Assembly: GCA_027345185.1 (NCBI GenBank)
Contig: DAHWIK010000009.1
Span: 1 to 42,291 of the forward strand
Direction: 5' to 3'
DNA: 42,291 nt
Source of the DNA: Microcaldota archaeon
Lineage (GTDB): Archaea; Micrarchaeota; Micrarchaeia; Micrarchaeales; CABMGC01
Shown here: positions 1-8,382 of the stretch, one piece after another
Numbering within the stretch: the stretch's first letter is position 1
Layout: every line of letters starts with the position of its first letter
Position numbers and translations under genes: made by a program
The notes under the pieces: generated by a model
Told to the model about the DNA's origin: nothing
Databases searched by the model: none
The model's input: the letters and a program-made list of their open reading frames with translations, nothing else

Positions 1-31
1 CTTTGTACTTCGTACGGAGAGTGTCAACATC

Positions 32-71
32 CTCTTCCAACATGCCTGGTCGCATGTTTTTGTTGGAAGAG
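32..71. repeat. Large imperfect inverted repeat / hairpin (ctcttccaac...gttggaagag with inner acatgc/gcatgt)
   Basis: 10-bp perfect outer stem and 6-bp inner stem, with a short T bulge on the 3' side, read directly from the sequence. Confidence 0.7.
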
Positions 72-219
72 AAGGATTATCAGGATTTGTGGCACTTTTA
101 TAATACTGGAAGTTGTATTACTTTATGGGATTGCTATAATAACCGATTTTAAGCATTATTCGTGCAAAGCCCAGTCTCGGTTCTGTCAACAAGGTTGGCA
201 CTTGAATATTCCTACTGTA

Positions 220-1446
220 TTATTTCTTTGCGTGCTTCAGGCAGAAACTGTTCACTCTGTTTATCGCATACTCGAGTGTTTCCTCTGGAGGCAGAGCCGC
301 AATCCTGAAATTGCTTGGGGCTCCGAATGAATATCCCCCAGTCATCTGCACACCAGTCTCCATGAGTGCTGAGACTACAAAATCCCTGGAGCTCTTGAAG
401 TTAAAGCTTTTCATGTCCAGTTTTGGAAGTATATAAAACGCGCCGCTGGGCCTTGTCACGGTTATGTACGGATTCTCCCTTAGGAGATCTACAGCGAAGT
501 TTACCCTCTTCTCTATTGCATTTGTCATGCTCCTTATCGCCTTCATGTGCTCCTTCGTGTTGTTCATTGCCTCAGCAACTGCATATTCGCTTGGAGTATT
601 GAGTGAAAGCCGGACCAGAGCGTATTGCGAAAATTTCTTCTTTAGGCCTTCTGAAATCCTGTCGTTTTCTGGTATTATCATAAACCCTATCCTGAAGCCT
701 GTAGAATCAAGGTTCTTTGAGCTGCCATTAAATATCATATGCGGAACTCCCTTGGACACCTCTCCTATGCTCGTGAACTTCTTCCCGTTGTAGACTATCT
801 CATCGTATATCTCGTCGCTTATTAGCAGTATTCCATTGTCATTTGCCAAGTTTACGAGCTCCTTTAGGGCCTTCCTTTCGACGACCTTGCCTGTCGGATT
901 ATGCGGGTTGGTGGTTATAATGTACTTTACAGTCTTCCTGTTCCCATTCATCATTCTCAGCTTTCTTGAAAGGCCGTCAAAGTCCGTATCCCAATCGTTC
1001 TTCATGACCATATTCCCTATTAGTGGCGATCCCCCTTCTATCATGAGGCGCGGTATGTACTGCGGATAATATGGTGCAAAAATGACTGCGCGGTCTCCAC
1101 TGTTAATGAGCGCACTGTTGGTGAAAAGGAGCGCCTCGCTCACTCCTGCAGTGGTTATTATGTCTTCCTCGCGCAACTTCATCTTGTACAGCCTACTGTA
1201 CCTGCCAATTACTGCATCAACAAGCTCAGAGACGCCTTGGGATTTTGTGTAATAGGTGGCACCGCTTCTTAGGGCCTTCACGTAGGCATCGATTATGTAT
1301 TTTGGCGTGGGAAAGAAGCGTGGAGGATCACCCCTGTTAAGCCTTACTATCTTTCTGCCTTTTTTGCTCAGCTTGTCGGCAAGCGGATCAAGCTCTAGTA
1401 TAAGGTTTTGGGCATGCACGCTCTTTTTGGAGAATATGCTGGACAT
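220..1446 (-). CDS. PLP-dependent class I/II aminotransferase (aspartate/alanine aminotransferase-like)
   Basis: Fold-type I motifs: TTNPHNPTGKV, SDEIYDEIVY, GSSKNLDSTGFRIGF (PLP lysine region). Internal ATG at 1446 (MSSIFSKKS) preferred over the ORF start at 1503. Confidence 0.9.
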   Translation of the reverse strand: MSSIFSKKSVHAQNLILELDPLADKLSKKGRKIVRLNRGDPPRFFPTPKYIIDAYVKALRSGATYYTKSQGVSELVDAVIGRYSRLYKMKLREEDIITTAGVSEALLFTNSALINSGDRAVIFAPYYPQYIPRLMIEGGSPLIGNMVMKNDWDTDFDGLSRKLRMMNGNRKTVKYIITTNPHNPTGKVVERKALKELVNLANDNGILLISDEIYDEIVYNGKKFTSIGEVSKGVPHMIFNGSSKNLDSTGFRIGFMIIPENDRISEGLKKKFSQYALVRLSLNTPSEYAVAEAMNNTKEHMKAIRSMTNAIEKRVNFAVDLLRENPYITVTRPSGAFYILPKLDMKSFNFKSSRDFVVSALMETGVQMTGGYSFGAPSNFRIAALPPEETLEYAINRVNSFCLKHAKK

Positions 1447-1849
1447 AATATCATTTCCGCCAACTGCTATCAGTTGGACTAAAAGGACTAGTGCATTATG
1501 CATTTAAAAACATAGCAAACAGATTCGCTTTCTGTCTATGCACAAGCAGCGACCGACTTGATGATGGCATGGCTCTGAAGTCGCTCAGGCACAGTACCGG
1601 TTGCAAGAGCGGCACTGTTTTAGCTAGGATTTGAAAGCAGGGTAAATGATATCGAAAAAGCAGAAAGACAGTAGACATAGAAGTTGCATTTCTTTCAAAA
1701 CAGCGGCGGTGGGCCTAAGTCGCACCAGGATCAGTGCATTTGCACTGTAAAAAGCATAAATACCTGTCGGTTCCATTGCCTAATATGGCAGTGCGATTGC
1801 CATGGATTCGGCATGTCCTTGCGCAGGCATATTTTAGTAATGGAGCGAT

Positions 1850-2962
1850 ATGTATATGGTTTTTGCGAACAAACCAGTATTAGTATTCTGGGAGACGACG
1901 CGCGCGTGCCCGCTGAATTGCGTGCACTGCAGGGCCGATGCAATAGAGAATCCGCTCCCTGGAGAGCTTACCACAGAAGAAGGCAAATCATTCATAGACC
2001 AGGTGGCGACGTTCGGAAAGCCGGCACCGTTGATAATATTCACTGGGGGAGATCCGCTTAAGCGAAAGGACCTTTACGAGCTCTTGGCATATGCACGTTC
2101 GATGGAGATAAACTTTGCAGTAAGCCCTGCAGTATCCGAGTCGCTTACGCAGCATGTTCTTGAGAGACTGAAGCTGAGCGGAGTTTCATCTATTTCGGTA
2201 AGCCTGGACGGTGCCGAAAAATCTACACACGACAGTATAAGGAAATTGGGCGGAACATATGATAGAACCATAGAAATCATACGCAAGGCAACTGCTATGG
2301 GGCTGCCGATACAGGTAAATTCTGTAGTGATGGAGCAGAATATTTCAGAGCTGCCTGCCATGTTCAAGCTCCTTTCAGATCTCGGCATAAGGACATGGGA
2401 GGTCTTTTTCCTTATCAAGACTGGCAGAGGATCTGAAGTCAGGGACATATCGGCTAGGGATAGCGAGAGCGTGTGCAATTTCCTTTATGATGTATCTAAA
2501 CGCAACATGGTTGTGAGGACCGTGGAGGCGCCATTCATAAGGAGGGTAGCAAAGCAGCGGATGGCTGATGATGGATACTGGAGGGATGCCACCTACTTGA
2601 AAATGCGGTCGGAGCTGGCATCACTGGACGATGGCCAGCGCCATGCATCCACCATAAGGCCAGTTGGCACACTTGACGGAGATGGGATAGTGTTTGTGGC
2701 GCATGACGGGACCATATCACCGGGTGGCCTCTTGCCGATCTCTGTAGGCAATGTAAAGAAGGATAGCTTGGTGGAAGTCTACAAGAATAATGATATCTTT
2801 GCAAAGATAAGAGGCAGAGAAATCGATGGCCCGTGCGGAGAGTGCACATTCAGGCAGGAGTGCGGAGGGAGCCGAGCAAGATCGTATGCGTATTATGAAA
2901 ACCCGTTGGTCACCGATCCTGCATGCTTCCATGCGCAGGAGATGCTTGCGGCAAAACAGTGA
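1850..2962 (+). CDS. Radical SAM/SPASM protein, AhbD/NirJ-like (putative haem-pathway enzyme)
   Basis: CPLNCVHC radical SAM Cx3Cx2C motif, FTGGDPL, C-terminal CGECTFRQECGGSRARSYAY SPASM-like cysteines; directly upstream of hemB. Confidence 0.8.
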   Translation: MYMVFANKPVLVFWETTRACPLNCVHCRADAIENPLPGELTTEEGKSFIDQVATFGKPAPLIIFTGGDPLKRKDLYELLAYARSMEINFAVSPAVSESLTQHVLERLKLSGVSSISVSLDGAEKSTHDSIRKLGGTYDRTIEIIRKATAMGLPIQVNSVVMEQNISELPAMFKLLSDLGIRTWEVFFLIKTGRGSEVRDISARDSESVCNFLYDVSKRNMVVRTVEAPFIRRVAKQRMADDGYWRDATYLKMRSELASLDDGQRHASTIRPVGTLDGDGIVFVAHDGTISPGGLLPISVGNVKKDSLVEVYKNNDIFAKIRGREIDGPCGECTFRQECGGSRARSYAYYENPLVTDPACFHAQEMLAAKQ

Positions 2963-2966
2963 TACT

Positions 2967-3941
2967 ATGTCAAAGTTCCCGATTACTAGGATGCGGAGAC
3001 TCAGGTCAAGAGCCGAGATGAGGAATCTCTTCGCTGAGACAAGAATAGACCAATCACGACTGATACTGCCTCTGTTCGTGCAGGATGGGATAAAGTCTAT
3101 GTTGCCAATACCATCAATGCCAAGACAATACAGATATGCGGTACGTGAATTGCCAGGGTTGGCTTCGGAGATAGAAGAAGCTGGAATAGGCGCTGTAATG
3201 CTATTTGGCATACCTTCGCACAAGGATCGGCTGGGCAGCGGCGCATACGCAAATGATGGAATAATACAGAGGGCAATTGGCAAGATAAAAGATAGCTCAT
3301 CACTAGTTGTGATTTCCGATCTGTGTATGTGCGAGTATACTGATTCTGGCCATTGCGGCATAATCAGGAACGGTGACGTGCACAATGACCTGACGCTAGA
3401 AGCTTACAGGAAGATAGCTGTTTCCCAGGCAGAGGCAGGAGCAGACATGATAGCACCCAGCGGCATGATGGATGGCCAAGTTGCCGCAATAAGGGATTCA
3501 CTTGACAAGAGCGGCTACGCAAATACTCCAATAATGGCGTATTCTGCGAAGATGTCATCATCATTCTACGGCCCTTTCAGGTTGGCTGCGGACAGTACGC
3601 CTAGGAGCGGGAACAGGAAGTCGTACCAGATGGACTATGCAAACTCAAATGAAGCAATAAGGGAGATTGCAATGGATGTGGAAGAAGGTGCCGATGTGGT
3701 CATGGTGAAGCCTGCATTGACGAATCTGGACATAATCAGCAGGGCAAGGGCTAGGTTCGATCTGCCGCTTGCAGCATACAACGTAAGTGGCGAGTATTCA
3801 GCAATCAATGCAGCCGCAGAGCGTGGTTGGATAGACTACCAAAAAGCGGCAACGGAGGTACTGACTTCTGTGTTCAGGGCCGGTGCTGATATGGTCATAA
3901 CCTACCATGCGCTTGAGTTTGTCAAGTGGAGGAATGAGTAG
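2967..3941 (+). CDS. hemB: Delta-aminolevulinic acid dehydratase (porphobilinogen synthase)
   Basis: RMRRLRS start, LILPLFVQDG, Zn-type SDLCMCEYTDSGHCGII, MIAPSGMMDGQVAAIR, AYSAKMSSSFYGPFR, KSYQMDYAN, VMVKPAL. ATG at 2967 chosen over ORF start 2826, which lies inside the preceding gene. Confidence 0.96.
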   Translation: MSKFPITRMRRLRSRAEMRNLFAETRIDQSRLILPLFVQDGIKSMLPIPSMPRQYRYAVRELPGLASEIEEAGIGAVMLFGIPSHKDRLGSGAYANDGIIQRAIGKIKDSSSLVVISDLCMCEYTDSGHCGIIRNGDVHNDLTLEAYRKIAVSQAEAGADMIAPSGMMDGQVAAIRDSLDKSGYANTPIMAYSAKMSSSFYGPFRLAADSTPRSGNRKSYQMDYANSNEAIREIAMDVEEGADVVMVKPALTNLDIISRARARFDLPLAAYNVSGEYSAINAAAERGWIDYQKAATEVLTSVFRAGADMVITYHALEFVKWRNE

Positions 3942-4021
3942 AAGCACCTACTAGGCGAAACCGTTCCTTTTAGATATGTCATACAGGCATCCTATAAGCA
4001 TGCTGGAGTCGTCCAGTGGTT

Positions 4022-5020
4022 TCATTTGTCCATGCTCCTGACTCTTTCTATCACAATGTCGGACAGGGCGTCAACAAGCTTTTTAGAATAGTTAAGCGGC
4101 CTCATGCGCGTGATTCCTATGCCAAAGCGCTTCGCCGCTTTATCACACATTAGCCCGAGCCCGTATAGCGTTTCGAAGTTGTCAGCCACATATCCAAGGG
4201 GCACCAGCAGGACATGTTCGTATCCGTTCGATTTGCACCTTGATATGCACTGTGTCACCTCCTGCACTGGAGCAGAATGGCCACCAGTATAATATGCGCA
4301 TGTCCAATTGCGTATCCTGAGCTTTACCGCCAGATTTCTGGCGAGTGACTCGAAGTTTTTAATGTAAGGGTCTCCGCCGTCGATGAACACCTTTGGCATG
4401 CTGTGAGTGGCAAACACTACCATCGTCCTCCTTTTTCTAAGAGGCGCGTATGCCTTGGATATGCTTTCCCTCCACGCGCTGAGGAATTTGCTGTTCTTGT
4501 CCCATGATTTTACTACGGAAGCAGACTTGATTCCTGAATCCCTAATCGCTGAAGCAAACATTTCCTCATACTCATCGCTGTAGATGCTTGAGTATGTTGG
4601 AAACATTACTATGCCTATCACATGCATTCTATGCGTGCCTTCAATGCTTGAAAGCGCCTCTTTTATCGATGGGTGAAGCCTCTTCATTGCGACTACGACC
4701 TTTGCATCTAGCCCCCTTGACCAGAGCCTTGAACGCAAGCCGGCTGCCTGCTTGAGCGTTATGGAAAGCAGCGGAGATCGCCCGCCTATCTGCCTGTACT
4801 TTTCAGCAAGGGACTCCATCTGTTCGCGGGTGGGATTGCGCATCGCCCTGACCACCATGGCTGCATTGCTCGGATCCTTAAGCACGCCAACGACCAGCGC
4901 CCTGGTCACCTTATGCTCCTTTCTTATGCTGTTTACGTATTCGGCAATCTCGTCTTGGTTCTGCGGACTACCTACGCTCATCAATACCACTGCAATTCTG
5001 CTGCGCTTATTTCCCTGCAT
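4022..5020 (-). CDS. hemH: Ferrochelatase (HemH/CpfC family)
   Basis: MSVGSPQNQDEI, GGRSPLLSITLKQA, FATHSMPKVFIDGGDPY, VPLGYVADNFETLYGL. Confidence 0.92.
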   Translation of the reverse strand: MQGNKRSRIAVVLMSVGSPQNQDEIAEYVNSIRKEHKVTRALVVGVLKDPSNAAMVVRAMRNPTREQMESLAEKYRQIGGRSPLLSITLKQAAGLRSRLWSRGLDAKVVVAMKRLHPSIKEALSSIEGTHRMHVIGIVMFPTYSSIYSDEYEEMFASAIRDSGIKSASVVKSWDKNSKFLSAWRESISKAYAPLRKRRTMVVFATHSMPKVFIDGGDPYIKNFESLARNLAVKLRIRNWTCAYYTGGHSAPVQEVTQCISRCKSNGYEHVLLVPLGYVADNFETLYGLGLMCDKAAKRFGIGITRMRPLNYSKKLVDALSDIVIERVRSMDK

Positions 5021-5172
5021 ACGGCGATCGCCTGCAAGGTTTTTATATAGTGCACGGTGTTATAAAACCATAATGGGAAGACTAATCCACTTTAGAGGCA
5101 AGATGAACGCGGATGCTGTATAAAACCTGGTAATAAATATGCAAAGATATTTAGGTGTTGGTTTCCATCCAT

Positions 5173-6618
5173 ATGTGCAGTGAATTGATGTCTTCATCTA
5201 AGCATTCTGAAACCGAATCGCTGGTTTCTGACTTGAAAAAATTCATTGACTTCATGTACATAGATGAGGTGCCTTCCTACGGCAATTCATTCTTTTACTC
5301 ACTTGGATTTCTACTCCTCACCTGTTTCGTAGTGCTGGTGATCACCGGTATAATAATGGTGGTGTTCGGACCTTTTTGGGGAGACATTACTACGCTTGGA
5401 GTATTTACAAAGAGTGTACATTTCTGGGCCGCAGAAGCCTTCTTCACGCTGCTTATACTGCACCTGTTCGTTGTGTTCTCCACATCTGCTTTCAAGTCTA
5501 ACAAGATAGCGTGGATAATAGGCTCTCTGATGCTGCTGCTCGTAATGCTTGAAGCGGCGTTCGGGCTGGGCTTGACAGGAGACTTCGTAGCTCAGTGGAA
5601 TTCGCTATCAGGAGCCGACCTTTGGAACGGACTTGGGCTTGGATATTGGATAAATCCGCTGAATTACGGCGCACTGTATGGCTGGCATATTGCAGGGATA
5701 CCGCTAGTCCTGGTGGGACTCATACTCATGCATTACCTGCTGGTAAAGACGAAGGGCATAGCCAAGCCTTACAGGAATGACATACCTTATACAATGGTCA
5801 AAGCCAATCATGGGAAGATGTACCAGCGTGCAGCTGTAGTAGTTGTGATAATATTGGCATTCGCGCTGTTCGCAAGAGTGCCATACGTGCCCCCGCTTAC
5901 GATACAGAATGTTGCATTGACTAACTCTAGCATTCTTGCGGCAACATTGGTGCAGGAGCTGAATCACTCTTCAGGTACTGCAACCTATCTTGACACAATA
6001 GACCCGTATACGTTCAATACGAGTTCAGTGTTTGTAACTGGGCCGTATGCCAAGTATCTCAGCATAAGTGGCGGCGCAGATGAATACAGAGTGTTCAGCA
6101 ACCAGAGCCCTTCAGTGCAAGCTCAGGACATAAATTCCTCGTACAATTACTTTGCTAATAAGGGGGCCATAAACCTATCTGAAAATAACCCTAATCCACT
6201 GATTCCTCTGATTAGCTCCCTGGTCGTAATGGCCAGAAGCGGCACATACGGAGCCGTACTTATCACAGAACAGGCAAGCCCTTTTGACCAGACTTATCCA
6301 CTCAGGTTGCTTAGCGACACTGGACTGATGAACAAACAGGCTACAATAGATAACCTTCAAATTGGACAGTGGGGCATGGTGAGGGTGGATACCGGAATAT
6401 GGCCACCCGGCGAATGGTGGGTTGGCCCATACAACGTACTGGAGATGATGTTTCCAAACAGTACGGATCTGCAGGATGGTGCAATATCGCTGTTGGTTTT
6501 CGTGCTTCTCATAGCATTCCCGTTCATACCTTATATAAATAAGATACCTGACAAGCTGGGTCTTTACAAGATTTTCTGGAACCGGTTTACCAATCCTGAA
6601 ATGAGGAAGAAAAGATAG
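5173..6618 (+). CDS. Cytochrome b/b6 family protein with large extracytoplasmic insertion
   Basis: Paired haem histidines HFWAAEAFFTLLILH and HIAGIPLVLVGLILMH; several TM helices; loop with many NxS/T sites before the last TM. Start uncertain (GTG 5155, ATG 5173 or ATG 5188). Confidence 0.85.
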   Translation: MCSELMSSSKHSETESLVSDLKKFIDFMYIDEVPSYGNSFFYSLGFLLLTCFVVLVITGIIMVVFGPFWGDITTLGVFTKSVHFWAAEAFFTLLILHLFVVFSTSAFKSNKIAWIIGSLMLLLVMLEAAFGLGLTGDFVAQWNSLSGADLWNGLGLGYWINPLNYGALYGWHIAGIPLVLVGLILMHYLLVKTKGIAKPYRNDIPYTMVKANHGKMYQRAAVVVVIILAFALFARVPYVPPLTIQNVALTNSSILAATLVQELNHSSGTATYLDTIDPYTFNTSSVFVTGPYAKYLSISGGADEYRVFSNQSPSVQAQDINSSYNYFANKGAINLSENNPNPLIPLISSLVVMARSGTYGAVLITEQASPFDQTYPLRLLSDTGLMNKQATIDNLQIGQWGMVRVDTGIWPPGEWWVGPYNVLEMMFPNSTDLQDGAISLLVFVLLIAFPFIPYINKIPDKLGLYKIFWNRFTNPEMRKKR

Positions 6619-6688
6619 TCCCAGCCAGATTCGAACTGGCGTACGCGGGTCCAAAGCCCGCGGTCCTTGGCCGCTAGACGATGGGACT
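6616..6688 (-). tRNA. tRNA-Gln (anticodon UUG)
   Basis: Reverse complement AGTCCCA...TGGGACT acceptor; anticodon loop CTTTGGA; T-loop TTCGAAT. Confidence 0.95.
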
Positions 6689-6762
6689 ACCAAGTATAAT
6701 TATTAAAAGCTTCTATAAATAATGTGGCATACTTGCCTATCCCAATTCTATAGATTGGTTTG

Positions 6763-8370
6763 CTATTCCTCCCTGAATTCTTGTCGCATTTTCATCTGCC
6801 TGCGCTTTTTGTTGTAGGTTATTGCAAAGTTATGTGTTGCGTCCCTAATTCTCCTTATCAAAAGCATCATCTTGCTGTTATTGTCAAATCTCCTTGGCAT
6901 CTTCTCATCTGGCATATATATCTCCTCAAATTTCTTGGCAAGTCCGATTACGGGAAGAGTCAGGCCCAGCGAGTCAAGAGAGCTCTTTGCCGATTTGAGC
7001 TGCTCTGCGCCTCCGTCTATCAATATCAAATCAGGCATTTTTGCTTTCTCTTCAAGGAGTCGCTTGTATCGTCTATATACGACTTCACGCATGCTTGCAA
7101 AGTCGTCGGCTCTCTTCACTGTTCTCATCTTGAATTTCCTATAGCCGCTCTTGTCGGGTTTTGCATCTACGAATCTGACCATGCCTGAGACTATGTGCTC
7201 ATTTCCTATGTTCGATATGTCAAATGATTCTATCACAAGAGGCAGGCTTGGTAGATTGAGGGCTTCTTGGAGATCTGTAAGTGCGCTGTCATGCTCCATG
7301 TTCACTTCTATGTTCTTAGTTGCGAGGTCAACAAGTGCACGCTTTTCTCCCTTAACTGGGACAATAAGGCTTACAGGCGCGGCTCTTGACTTTGCAAAGA
7401 ATTCCTCTAGAGCCACCTTTTCAGCTTCGTCTGCCCAGCACTGGTGGCTAAGTATTATCTCGCGCGGTATGGGGTTAGAGGAGTAGAATGCCCTTAGAAA
7501 TTCCCTCTCGAAGCTTTCTTGATGCTCAATCTCAAAGTCCTTCTTGCCTAGAAGCACCCCACGCCTTACTCCCATCTGCACAACCATTACGCGCTCGCCT
7601 ATCTTTTTGAATGCTATTATGTCCTGGTCGAAATCTCTTTCATGGTCGACTATCTGCTTTGCGCTAAGAAGGTTGATGCTGCTTAGCTGGTTCCTAAATT
7701 CAAGTGCTCTTTCATATCTTCCCTCTCTGGATGCCAAAGCCATCTGCTCTGTAAGCATATTTACTGTCTGCTCACTTCCTCCCTTAAGAAAGATTCTTGC
7801 ATTCTCTACTTGCGTCTGATATTCCTCTTGATTTACCTTTCCGATGCATGGTGCTGTACAGGTTCCTATGTGGTAATTAAGGCACGCCCTGTTAGGAAGC
7901 GTCTTGCACGTCCTTATCTTGAAGACGCTGACTATTAGTCTTTGGAGTTCTCTCCTTTTCATTGCATCAGTGTACGGGCCAAAAGATTCGAGTTTCGGGC
8001 TGGTCTTTCTAGATGTAAGGATTCTTGGAAAATTATCCTTTGTAAAAGCTATATATGCAAATGTTTTTGCATCCTTTAGGCTGATATTGTATTTTGGCGA
8101 GTGCTGCTTGATCAGTTTGTTCTCTAATAGAAGAGCCTCAACTTCGCTCCTTACCACTATCCAATCTATCTTCCTTATCTTTGATACAAGCATCCTTGTC
8201 TTTATCGCAAGCCCATCTGAATTTGAGAAGTAGTTTCCAATCCTGTTGCGTAGATTCTTTGCCTTTCCACAATAGAGAATTACATTGTTATCATCATGAA
8301 AGAGATAGACTCCGGGATTAGTAGGCACCTGTAGAGCGTGAAAATCTTCGGGTTTCTTTATTTCCATCAT
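6763..8370 (-). CDS. uvrC: Excinuclease ABC subunit C, lacking C-terminal HhH region
   Basis: GIY-YIG (PGVYLFHDDNNVILYCGKAKNLRNRIGNYF), Cys motif, UVR segment, RNase H-like ESFDISN...LILIDGGAEQL...IRDATHNFAITYNKKRR, then stop. Confidence 0.95.
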   Translation of the reverse strand: MMEIKKPEDFHALQVPTNPGVYLFHDDNNVILYCGKAKNLRNRIGNYFSNSDGLAIKTRMLVSKIRKIDWIVVRSEVEALLLENKLIKQHSPKYNISLKDAKTFAYIAFTKDNFPRILTSRKTSPKLESFGPYTDAMKRRELQRLIVSVFKIRTCKTLPNRACLNYHIGTCTAPCIGKVNQEEYQTQVENARIFLKGGSEQTVNMLTEQMALASREGRYERALEFRNQLSSINLLSAKQIVDHERDFDQDIIAFKKIGERVMVVQMGVRRGVLLGKKDFEIEHQESFEREFLRAFYSSNPIPREIILSHQCWADEAEKVALEEFFAKSRAAPVSLIVPVKGEKRALVDLATKNIEVNMEHDSALTDLQEALNLPSLPLVIESFDISNIGNEHIVSGMVRFVDAKPDKSGYRKFKMRTVKRADDFASMREVVYRRYKRLLEEKAKMPDLILIDGGAEQLKSAKSSLDSLGLTLPVIGLAKKFEEIYMPDEKMPRRFDNNSKMMLLIRRIRDATHNFAITYNKKRRQMKMRQEFREE

Positions 8371-8382
8371 GATTTTTGTACC

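Noticed and set aside
464-1507. Plus-strand ORFs 464-793, 836-1069, 1295-1507
   Set aside because: Antisense to the aminotransferase; no independent motif or start signal
1555-1600. C/D box sRNA candidate (tgatgatg...ctga)
   Set aside because: Only loosely spaced C-like and D'-like boxes; no convincing full set
1684-2061. ORF 1684-2061 and overlapping minus ORFs
   Set aside because: Overlap the radical SAM gene start in another frame; low-complexity translations
2717-3385. 222-aa minus ORF
   Set aside because: Antisense to hemB; no recognisable domain
6175-6693. 172-aa minus ORF
   Set aside because: Runs through tRNA-Gln and antisense to cytochrome b
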